34,289 nucleotides of DNA, from positions 1 to 34,289 of the forward strand of contig JAOAFX010000014.1 in NCBI GenBank assembly GCA_026416055.1. Reading direction: 5' to 3'. The position numbers were made by a program, and so were the translations under genes. The stretch comes from Caldifarciminota bacterium. GTDB taxonomy: Bacteria; Hydrothermota; Tepidihabitantia; SM23-42; JAOAFX01. Positions 23,331 through 30,400 of this stretch are shown in pieces (position 1 is the stretch's first letter; each line of letters begins with the position of its first letter). Under the pieces are notes generated by a model. That model ran no database searches. It was not told the DNA's origin and worked only from the letters and a program-made list of their open reading frames with translations.

Positions 23331-24161
23331 CTACTTTTCTAATGGCCTATTATTATTTATATCATAAGGTCTTCCCCTATATTTATATTCTTTTTTGATG
23401 CGTTCTGATTTTCGTATTAGTGATGGATCGTGGCATATTTCAATTAACTTCGTAAACTTTGTGAGTATCCAGTTCTTCCGTCCTATATCTTTCACATAAG
23501 GTTCATCATAATATTTTCCAAATATGTACAATCCGTTACTTCCGTATCTGGCCAGATAGCGTTTTGTCATATATTCTTCGGGATTTATACCCTTCGGTAC
23601 AGGATAGAATTCCTTGAGGATTGCTGTTCTGCCTAAATGTGGATTGAAAGACCACATTTGTGATACAATCATATCTATGCCATTAACCTTCACCTGTTCG
23701 CCTGGTAATAAATGTAGTTCATTTTTAGCTTTATATTTTTTAATTACGGATTCAGGGATGGGAATTAACTTTTCCTTACTAAATCTAATTTGGTTTATAT
23801 AAGGAATTCTGGCAAAGATGTTAAGCAAAAAATCTAAATCAACTTTTCTCTTAAAAATCCAATCATCCTCGAGGTGAAAATAAAAAGGAGTTTTAATTTT
23901 GCGGTAGACATAATTGATGGCATTGGCGAAATCGTTTTCCCCGAAGTTAATATGGTAGTCAGCGACACCTATCGTTTTCAAAAAGTTCAGAAGTGCCGGT
24001 AAATTTCTTCTGTTTTTTTTCAAAACATCAATGTGAATAATAAAGTGAAATTCTCCAGAATAAGTAACGTTTTCTTTAAAACTTCTATAGGTCGTGTAGA
24101 AATGTGGTCGACAGATTGAAGTTACAATTACATCGAGCTTCCTTAATATACTATTATTCAT
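23331..24161 (-). CDS. GT-A-type glycosyltransferase (GT2-like)
   Basis: 276 residues. The opening DVIVTSICRPHFYTTYRSF resembles the nucleotide-binding start of GT-A enzymes. YVYRKIKTPFYFHLEDDWIF contains an EDDW variant of the metal-binding DxD at the expected position (~residue 98). The remaining C-terminal half (LARYGSNGLYIFGKYYDEPYV) is not recognised. A single-domain, soluble transferase using a nucleotide sugar is the best reading. I am less sure of the exact family than for the GT4 genes. A 117-base spacer with no recognised signal separates it from the flippase gene upstream. Confidence 0.75.
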   Translation of the reverse strand: MNNSILRKLDVIVTSICRPHFYTTYRSFKENVTYSGEFHFIIHIDVLKKNRRNLPALLNFLKTIGVADYHINFGENDFANAINYVYRKIKTPFYFHLEDDWIFKRKVDLDFLLNIFARIPYINQIRFSKEKLIPIPESVIKKYKAKNELHLLPGEQVKVNGIDMIVSQMWSFNPHLGRTAILKEFYPVPKGINPEEYMTKRYLARYGSNGLYIFGKYYDEPYVKDIGRKNWILTKFTKLIEICHDPSLIRKSERIKKEYKYRGRPYDINNNRPLEK

Positions 24162-24278
24162 TTCGTGTTTGAGAACTTGAACGACTTATAAAATTATATC
24201 CATTACCGCACGGAAAATAAAGATTATAGATAACAATACCGGCGCTAATTCAAGATGAAGATACAAAAATCTATATTT

Positions 24279-25274
24279 TTAATTAGTAAATATGTTTAGA
24301 ACCTTATCTTTAAGCTGGAGAAAAGTTTTTCGGTCAATAAAATAATATGATAATAAATAAACAACGAAGGGGACAAAAACAATGCATAGTAAAGAAATTA
24401 AGTCATAGCGATTTAAAAAAAGCAATTTAGTACAGATGATGCCGCAAACTGCCATAACAAGCGTGGCAAATAAAGGCTTGGAATAAATCATCATAATTTC
24501 TAAAATACCTACTTTAATTTCTTTAATTTCAAAGTAAGTATTCACAACTGCAAATACAAATGTAGTTAATAGGCGAGATATCAAAAAAAACTTTAGGCCG
24601 TATTGAATAGCAAATAACCAAATAGGAAGGCTAATAAGCACATTAATAAAAGTGATTTTTGTATCAATGTTTGGTTTGCCTAATGACTTAAAGAATCCGC
24701 TAATTAAAGCCCATAAATGTATTAGTCCTGCAAGAGAAAGGTAGGTAATTGCAAAACTAATATCCTTCCACTTCGCTCCTAAGATTAAAATTTCTACAAA
24801 TGGGGAGATATTAACTAACAAGACTATGAGAGGAAATACAAAAAATGATAAAATTCTTTTTGCATTTAGGTAGAAATCTATTTTGTCATTTCTGCTGGTA
24901 AATTGGCATGATCTTGCATAGTAGACTGGTAAAATCGGAAAGATAAGGAACAAAAAAACACGTGTAACTAATGTAAGTGCTGTATTATATATACCCAAAT
25001 CCCTTATTGCCAGCCACTTTCCAACCAAGAAATTATCAAATTGTGTTAACATCCAATTCAGCAGCAGTGTAATGGTAACATATCCTCCGAATTGCATCAG
25101 GCGCTTTTGTTTTGAGAAATCCAGGTTAAATTTAGGTTTCCAAGGGCACTTAATCCACAGAATAATTGAGGCAAGAATTTCAGATACAATTTTGCCTATA
25201 ACAAGTGCCCATACTTGCAAGCCAATGTGAGCTAGAGGTAATGTAATGACAATCTGCGAGATACATGGTGTCAA
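24279..25274 (-). CDS. Wzx-type flippase, C-terminal part (after frameshift)
   Basis: 331 residues of hydrophobic protein with about ten membrane helices (for example WMLTQFDNFLVGKWLAIRDLG, shown by landmarks FDNFLVGKW and LGIYNTA). It is the middle and C-terminal part of a MVF-superfamily oligosaccharide flippase. The nominal TTG start at 25274 is artificial: the frame extends upstream to the A10 tract and joins the 149-residue part. Together the pieces would give ~480 residues, the normal Wzx length. Wzx moves undecaprenyl-diphosphate-linked repeat units across the inner membrane. See the N-terminal part for the frameshift. Confidence 0.85.
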   Translation of the reverse strand: MTPCISQIVITLPLAHIGLQVWALVIGKIVSEILASIILWIKCPWKPKFNLDFSKQKRLMQFGGYVTITLLLNWMLTQFDNFLVGKWLAIRDLGIYNTALTLVTRVFLFLIFPILPVYYARSCQFTSRNDKIDFYLNAKRILSFFVFPLIVLLVNISPFVEILILGAKWKDISFAITYLSLAGLIHLWALISGFFKSLGKPNIDTKITFINVLISLPIWLFAIQYGLKFFLISRLLTTFVFAVVNTYFEIKEIKVGILEIMMIYSKPLFATLVMAVCGIICTKLLFLNRYDLISLLCIVFVPFVVYLLSYYFIDRKTFLQLKDKVLNIFTN

Positions 25275-25720
25275 TTGACGGTAGAAAACAGCTTTAAAAT
25301 CAATTTTTTTTTTAAGAGTGCTAATTGCACAGCTCCGAAGGCATTAATAATAATAACTAACGAAAAAACTATTATTATATCTTTTGCTTCCGGATTGTTG
25401 AAAAAAAGCGCGATATAAGGTGATAGTATAAAAAGTACCAGATAAAATAAAACACTTATAATCAAATTAAATGTAAAAATAAAGTTTGCTGCAGCTTCTA
25501 TTTCATGATCTGTGCCCTGTTGCTGGATTAAAGCTGTTGTGAGCCCGCCTGAAAAAAATTCTTGTAAAAAATAAATAAAAATACCGGCAAGGGCAACTAA
25601 TCCATAGTCTGCAGGCGCAAGTAACCGTGCTATGTATATAGATACAAAAAAATTGATGATCTGAGGCAGATTAGAGCCTAAGATAGACCACTTTAGTGCT
25701 GAAAGAGTTTTACTTATCAT
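25271..25720 (-). CDS. Wzx-type flippase, N-terminal part (before frameshift)
   Basis: 149 residues: ALKWSILGSNLPQIINFFVS and LAPADYGLVALAGIF are the hallmark first helices of Wzx/MVF flippases (VxxxxLxPxDYGxxA). The last residues, ILKLFSTVN, are out of frame: after the ten A (25304-25313 on the + strand as T10) the expected continuation 'IDFKAVFYRQ' lies in the -1 frame. One extra A, or a -1 ribosomal slip on the A-run, restores a full-length flippase with C-terminal part 24279-25274. The gene is therefore either expressed by slippage, broken, or a victim of an assembly error. Confidence 0.85.
   Translation of the reverse strand: MISKTLSALKWSILGSNLPQIINFFVSIYIARLLAPADYGLVALAGIFIYFLQEFFSGGLTTALIQQQGTDHEIEAAANFIFTFNLIISVLFYLVLFILSPYIALFFNNPEAKDIIIVFSLVIIINAFGAVQLALLKKKLILKLFSTVN
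25304..25313 (-). other. A10 slippery tract / frameshift site in the flippase gene
   Basis: Ten consecutive A on the coding strand, ending before TTG. Reading changes from the 0 to the -1 frame are needed here to join the two flippase parts. Confidence 0.75.
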
Positions 25721-25753
25721 TTACATTGATAAGAGATAACAACACGATTATTT

Positions 25754-27310
25754 TTATCTTTTATTTAAAATTGAATTATTTGAGGAGTTGATAGTGAAAT
25801 ACAATTTTTGCGACAATAATACAAGTCCAAAAATGAGCCAAGCGTACTGCGAGAAGTACGCTGTACGTAAATACTCTATCTTAAATTCATCTATCAAGAA
25901 AATCGCAAGTGCCGATAATGATACGCTTATTAACATCCTTTTTGTATAAGACGTATGTTGTTCAAAATATTTAACTAATAATAAAATTACTATAGATATC
26001 ATGAATCCAATGAATGAAAACAAACCCAAAAAACCGGTTTGAAAAATTAAAGTTAAATAGAGCGAATGCAGACTACCGATACTATATGTCGGCGTTGGCC
26101 TACCAGTTCCTAAGAAAGAATATTGCAGGAAGCGATGAAAGAAGGCTTCCCAAATCTGCTGTCGATTTATAACTGCAGTAAAAGTGCTTCCCTCTTGATA
26201 CTGGGCATATGCATAGACAAATCTATCTAATATTTCAAGATAGAAATCTTTGAATAGCATGCTGATTATTATCCATCCTGTAAATAAAACAACTATAAAT
26301 ACGGCAGCATATCTAATTTTGGAGATAACCGACTTGCTCGGGAAAAGCAGAAACAGAGGAATTAGACCAAGTATCAAGCTCACAAATGCACCTCGAGTTT
26401 TCGTAACAGTAATACCAACTAGCAACAAAATTATCAAGATTGTTCCGTATGCCTTTGTTTTTGAATTCCACAGAAACCAAAAAGCGAATGGTATAAATAT
26501 TGCAAACCATTCAGCAAGTAATTCATAGTCATCGACAATTCCACCTGGTCTTGTACTTGTGGTTAACAATTCCCCTGTTCGGGTTCTGAAAATTTCTGGT
26601 ATAGCAAAGTCTGGATTAAGAGCCATTGTTATACATACGAATACTTGTATGATTAGTGCAATACCAATGACAATAAGTATTAATTCGTACTCTTTTATGG
26701 TTTTTACATTTGATACAATTATAAAGAATAACATTACAGATGACAGAAATCCTAGATAGTGTCTTAGATTTACTATCAATTCTTCTCCTCGAAGGTTAAA
26801 TAAGGAAGCTGTATTTGCGACAAAAAAGAGAGTCAAAAATAACAGGGCTATCTTGCCACAACTTGTAAAACTTATTTCTTTTTTGATTAAATTGATAAAA
26901 AAAAGTGTTATTATGAGCATGGTAGTAATCGTAAAAGCATCTCTATTCATCAGTTTTATATGAATAGGCAGAGGAATGGTGAATATAACAAAACATAGCA
27001 CTAGTAGCCTGTTGATTCTATAAAATAAAAATAGGAGCCCTATTGCCCAAATAGCGATGGTTGTTTTTATAGGATCTTCAGGTTTAATTTCAATCGTAAA
27101 GAATACAAGAAATATTAAGGCTAGTAAGATTAGAATAATGTAAATTGACGTATTTTTAAAAATTTTTTGAATATCAACTTTTATAATTTTGTCTTTAACT
27201 ATTTGATTTAGATTAAAAATCATTGCTAAAATATTCCTTTCGGGTGATTCTCGCTCTTCTACAAAATTTTTTCTTGTTTCCCTCTGTTTGTCTAATAGAA
27301 AAAATTTCAT
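25754..27310 (-). CDS. O-antigen polymerase/ligase-type membrane protein (Wzy/WaaL family)
   Basis: 518 residues with about 11-12 membrane helices and one large periplasmic loop. TVTKTRGAFVSLILGL is the 'TGSRGA' motif of the O-antigen ligase/polymerase (Wzy_C) family, and SLHSLYLTLIFQTGFLGL is the conserved H..YL....G..G helix near the C-terminus. In the same locus as a Wzx flippase the protein is more likely the repeat-unit polymerase, but a ligase cannot be excluded. The first ~29 residues are charged and not family-like; the ATG at residue 30 (near 27223) is a plausible alternative start, preceded by AAAGGA at long spacing. First gene of the upstream polysaccharide unit. Confidence 0.88.
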   Translation of the reverse strand: MKFFLLDKQRETRKNFVEERESPERNILAMIFNLNQIVKDKIIKVDIQKIFKNTSIYIILILLALIFLVFFTIEIKPEDPIKTTIAIWAIGLLFLFYRINRLLVLCFVIFTIPLPIHIKLMNRDAFTITTMLIITLFFINLIKKEISFTSCGKIALLFLTLFFVANTASLFNLRGEELIVNLRHYLGFLSSVMLFFIIVSNVKTIKEYELILIVIGIALIIQVFVCITMALNPDFAIPEIFRTRTGELLTTSTRPGGIVDDYELLAEWFAIFIPFAFWFLWNSKTKAYGTILIILLLVGITVTKTRGAFVSLILGLIPLFLLFPSKSVISKIRYAAVFIVVLFTGWIIISMLFKDFYLEILDRFVYAYAQYQEGSTFTAVINRQQIWEAFFHRFLQYSFLGTGRPTPTYSIGSLHSLYLTLIFQTGFLGLFSFIGFMISIVILLLVKYFEQHTSYTKRMLISVSLSALAIFLIDEFKIEYLRTAYFSQYAWLIFGLVLLSQKLYFTINSSNNSILNKR

Positions 27311-27657
27311 AAAGAGATTTAGCCAATTACTCTAACTATTTCTTTTTTCAACTTCATATAAGTTTTAGTTAAACCATCATCACCTATTCCATGCTCTATC
27401 TTTTTGCTCTCGGGAGAAACGCCATGTCAATCCTGCCCTGTTTTCGTATGGATTTTTTTAATCTTTGCCAGCTCGTCAATTCAAATGAAATAAACTTTTG
27501 TTATTGCCATACTTGTAAGTATTTCTATTTTTTAGGTTTCATCAAAAATGTACTCCATATTAGGATGACAGCTGCTGCTACCTCTGGTAAATTTTCATTG
27601 TTTCTCATCGAATGAGATAAGAACTGTGATTTCGACAATTTCTTGCTTAAGGAAAAT
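27311..27657. other. Intergenic region between the polymerase and the receiver-PAS gene
   Basis: 347 bases without a convincing gene. On the minus strand one frame reads DELAKIKKIHTKTGQD, stop, HGVSPESKKIEHGIGDDG and runs to TAA at 27319. Three stop codons break it and I recognise no family. No clear promoter or terminator was found, although a promoter for the downstream polysaccharide unit should be here. Confidence 0.4.
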
Positions 27658-28767
27658 TTATAATTTTTCCCCGGTTACTAAAAATAATTCCAGAAATTGG
27701 AAATTGCCGACCTCAACCGGATTGGCATAAATTTCCACTTCTATCTCTTTGAAATTTCGATCTAGTAGTTTGGATTTCACGATCGCCCTTCCGGCGGTGA
27801 TTTGATTCAGGATTTCTTTAATCGTTACCTCACGCACATCACGGGCGAAGATGTTTTCCCAGTCCATATCCACAAGATTTTCCGGGTCATACTTTAATAA
27901 TTTTAATGCTGATTGATTAGCATCGGTGATTTTATAATCTTCAGCGCTGACAACAACGATAGGGATTATTCCATCATCAAATAACCGTTCATATTTCGCC
28001 ATTATCTGGGCTTCCTGTTCAGTTGTAGCAATCGGTTCATGTAGGTAATGGACAAGACCCCCGCCATCGGCAAAGACCTGTGGATAGACACTGCAGGTCA
28101 TCCGTTTTTTTATACCCTTAAATGATAGAGTATCGGTCACCGGTTCACCACTATCCCGTGCTTTTTTGCCCGGACAATCAGGAACTGGCTCGTTTGCACA
28201 GTGGAGCAATTCATAACATTTCTTACCAATCACTTCATAAACGCCCTTGCCGAGCATTTGAAAGGTTGCGAGATTTGCACGTAAAATCTTATAATCAAAA
28301 TCGGTTACAAATATCGGGTCTTCTATCGCGTCCACCGTTGCTTCCCATTCTTTCTTCGCTGCGGTCACGGTCAACAGCAACCGGCGGTTTTCTTTCAACA
28401 ATTCCAGTTGCCTCAGGGCACGATTTAATGTCAATTTTAATCGCTCTGCATTCAATGGTAAGATGAGAAAATTATTTAACTGATATGCTTCTAATTTTAC
28501 CAGAGCCTCAGGAACAGTATGGCCAGTAATAAGGATTATTTCACTTTCGGTACAAACTTTTTTTAAATCAGGAATCAAAAGATTAAAAGGAAGCGTTGGA
28601 ATATGAGTATCAACAAAAATAATATCAAAATGCTCTGACTTGCACAGATTTAAACAACTATCAGCAGTATTTACAGATTTTATCACATGGCCGGTCCCCT
28701 CAAGGATATTTTTGATCTCCTTAACGATTTCACTGTCCGGGCTGACAACCAAAATTTTTGCTTTCAT
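27658..28767 (-). CDS. Response-regulator receiver with two PAS domains
   Basis: 369 residues. Residues 1-120 form a CheY-like receiver with phosphoacceptor Asp53 (FVDTHIP). The acidic pair at the N-terminus is reduced to Asp11 (SPDSE), and the conserved Lys of strand 5 is missing: the usual K-P is ILPL here. Phosphorylation may thus be weak or non-canonical. A helix links to PAS 1 (~145-245), which contains GKKCYELLHCANEPVPDCPG with three cysteines (landmarks CYELLHC and PDCPG). PAS 2 (~260-360) follows. No kinase, DNA-binding or GGDEF output domain is present, so it probably signals through a partner. AAGGCGGTG precedes the ATG, with a ~100-base leader able to fold. Confidence 0.88.
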   Translation of the reverse strand: MKAKILVVSPDSEIVKEIKNILEGTGHVIKSVNTADSCLNLCKSEHFDIIFVDTHIPTLPFNLLIPDLKKVCTESEIILITGHTVPEALVKLEAYQLNNFLILPLNAERLKLTLNRALRQLELLKENRRLLLTVTAAKKEWEATVDAIEDPIFVTDFDYKILRANLATFQMLGKGVYEVIGKKCYELLHCANEPVPDCPGKKARDSGEPVTDTLSFKGIKKRMTCSVYPQVFADGGGLVHYLHEPIATTEQEAQIMAKYERLFDDGIIPIVVVSAEDYKITDANQSALKLLKYDPENLVDMDWENIFARDVREVTIKEILNQITAGRAIVKSKLLDRNFKEIEVEIYANPVEVGNFQFLELFLVTGEKL

Positions 28768-28868
28768 TTCTCACCGCCTTTTTACCCCCTTTAATATCTT
28801 TAAAAAAACGAAAAGGCTACCGCCATTGTCAGTTACATCAAACTGACTAAAATACCCATGATTCTAAC
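28768..28868 (-). promoter_or_regulatory. Structured 5' leader of the receiver-PAS gene
   Basis: In minus-strand order: hairpin GTCAGTT-TGATGT-AACTGAC (28828-28847), a short GGC-GGTA-GCC stem, TTTTCG and T7. The segment GCCTTTT (28811-28817) is complementary to AAAAGGC covering the ribosome site (28776-28782). Two mutually exclusive folds could hide or free the ribosome site. No known riboswitch class was recognised. Confidence 0.4.
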
Positions 28869-28874
28869 ATTTAT

Positions 28875-28902
28875 ATTTTACTCAATCTGTTTTGCTTGTC
28901 AA
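28875..28902 (-). promoter_or_regulatory. Promoter of the receiver-PAS gene
   Basis: Minus strand TTGACA (28897-28902), 16-base spacer, TAAAAT (28875-28880). Confidence 0.65.
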
Positions 28903-28931
28903 GAAGTCGATTTAACTATCTTTATTCGTTC

Positions 28932-28959
28932 TTGATTTATCATAAGTTTTTTATATAAT
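28932..28959 (+). promoter_or_regulatory. Promoter of the NUDIX-SbcD-SbcC-like operon, apparently leaderless
   Basis: TTGATT (28932-28937), 16-base spacer and a perfect TATAAT (28954-28959). The ATG at 28965 is 5 bases beyond the -10, at the expected transcription start. There is no ribosome site, so the transcript is predicted to begin at or next to the start codon. Confidence 0.75.
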
Positions 28960-28964
28960 TTTTC

Positions 28965-29366
28965 ATGGACTATAAAAATCCCCTGCCCACAGTTGATATC
29001 ATCATTGAAGTTGAGGGAGGGATAATTCTCATAAAAAGAAAAAATCCACCTTATGGCTGGGCAATACCAGGGGGGTTTATTGAATATGGAGAATCAGCCG
29101 AATCTGCTGCAATCCGGGAGGCAAAAGAAGAAACCAACCTTGAGATTTCAGACCTGAAACAGTTCCATGTTTATTCAGATCCAGAAAGGGATCCCAGATT
29201 CCACACTATCAGCGTCGTATTCACCGCTCGTGGCAAAGGAACGCCAAAACCAAAAGATGATGCAATTGAGATTGGTATTTTTAACAGGAATAATCTGCCA
29301 GAAGATATTGCCTTTGACCATCGTAGAATCCTGAATGATTATTTTGACAAAAAATATTTATGCTGA
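28965..29366 (+). CDS. NUDIX hydrolase
   Basis: 133 residues. The complete NUDIX box is present: Gly37, Glu43, Arg51-Glu52 and Glu55-Glu56 (G-x5-E-x7-RE-x2-EE) in [19 protein letters not shown] (landmarks). [10 protein letters not shown] precedes it as usual. Such enzymes hydrolyse nucleoside diphosphates linked to another group (ADP-ribose, oxidised nucleotides, nucleotide sugars); the size and the PGG.-E.GES form resemble ADP-ribose-pyrophosphatase-like or MutT-like members, but substrate cannot be fixed. It overlaps the following metallophosphatase by 7 bases, so it is co-translated with the DNA-repair-like pair. Confidence 0.95.
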   Translation: MDYKNPLPTVDIIIEVEGGIILIKRKNPPYGWAIPGGFIEYGESAESAAIREAKEETNLEISDLKQFHVYSDPERDPRFHTISVVFTARGKGTPKPKDDAIEIGIFNRNNLPEDIAFDHRRILNDYFDKKYLC

Positions 29367-30400
29367 TTCTACACACTGCAGATTTGCATTTGACCAGCAA
29401 AGACCGTTCAAGAATCGAGATACTTGAATGGATAATAAACAAAGGAAATGAAAAAAAGGTTGATATGCTTGTTATTGCTGGAGACCTTTTTGATTCAGAT
29501 ACTGAATCCACAATTCTACGTCCAGAGGTGAGAAGGATTTTTGAAAAATCGCGGGCTAAAATATTTCTGCTTCCAGGAAATCATGATGCGGAATCTTACG
29601 GTCTAAATTATGACTACGGTGAGAATGTAAAACAGCTGACCGAAAAACCATACACTCAATTAACATTGGATGATATTAAGATTGTTGCGGTTCCCTATCA
29701 GAAGGCAAAATTTTCTGAATGCATATTGGAGTTAGCAGGAAATATTGATATTTTGATCGCTCACGGCACAATTTATGATATTTCAATTCTCCCGGTTTTG
29801 AATGAAGAAGACACAGAATACATGCCGATCTATCCTGCAGAGATAGAAAACTTTGCTCGTTGCATCCTTATGGGTCATATCCATTCTGAATATATTGGTT
29901 TGACTTTCAAAAATACAAAGGTGGTATATGCAGGAGCGCCAGCTGCACTCAACACGAAATGTCGTTCACCAAGAAAGGTAGCAATGATAGAAGTTGACAG
30001 AAAAAAAGTTGAAATAGTTCCCGTAGAGATTGATATTGCACCTTACTGGCAGAGATTGAGTTATTATGTATTTCCAGGAAATGAAGAGAAAATTTTAGAT
30101 CGACTCGAACAGGATATCAGAAGTAAATTTACCAGAGATATCCTGCTTGATATAAATATCACGGGTTATATTGAAGGAGATGAAAACGAATTTAAAAATA
30201 GAATCAGACAAATAGTGGCAAAATATAAAGGCAAATTTTCGACAATTTCCGTGGATTACAACTATATACATTCCTGGGATAGATTGTTGAAAAATTCTTT
30301 TGTAAAAAAATTTATAGAAAAAACTGCCCAGCTTGACGACAGGTTGAGGATGAAAATTTATGAATTGACATTTCCACATTTAGATGAACTCTTAAAGTGA
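29360..30400 (+). CDS. SbcD/Mre11/YhaO-like metallophosphoesterase
   Basis: 346 residues. The five phosphoesterase motifs are in order: HTADLHL (Asp8, His10), [22 protein letters not shown] and MGHIHSE. These ligate two metal ions in Mre11-type nucleases. After ~residue 235 comes a capping region ([14 protein letters not shown]), as in SbcD/YhaO. Together with the next gene it forms a nuclease-ATPase pair resembling SbcCD/Mre11-Rad50 and, more closely because of the membrane hairpin of the partner, the YhaO-YhaN pair of Firmicutes. The stop overlaps the GTG start of the ATPase by 4 bases (GTGA), a strong sign of a complex. Confidence 0.92.
   Translation: MLILHTADLHLTSKDRSRIEILEWIINKGNEKKVDMLVIAGDLFDSDTESTILRPEVRRIFEKSRAKIFLLPGNHDAESYGLNYDYGENVKQLTEKPYTQLTLDDIKIVAVPYQKAKFSECILELAGNIDILIAHGTIYDISILPVLNEEDTEYMPIYPAEIENFARCILMGHIHSEYIGLTFKNTKVVYAGAPAALNTKCRSPRKVAMIEVDRKKVEIVPVEIDIAPYWQRLSYYVFPGNEEKILDRLEQDIRSKFTRDILLDINITGYIEGDENEFKNRIRQIVAKYKGKFSTISVDYNYIHSWDRLLKNSFVKKFIEKTAQLDDRLRMKIYELTFPHLDELLK

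Noticed and set aside
27319-27560. Minus-strand frame with gene-like residues (DELAKIKKIHTKTGQD, HGVSPESKKIEHGIGDDG)
   Set aside because: Three internal stops, no ribosome site and no family recognised; the other two frames look equally protein-like, as A-rich DNA often does.
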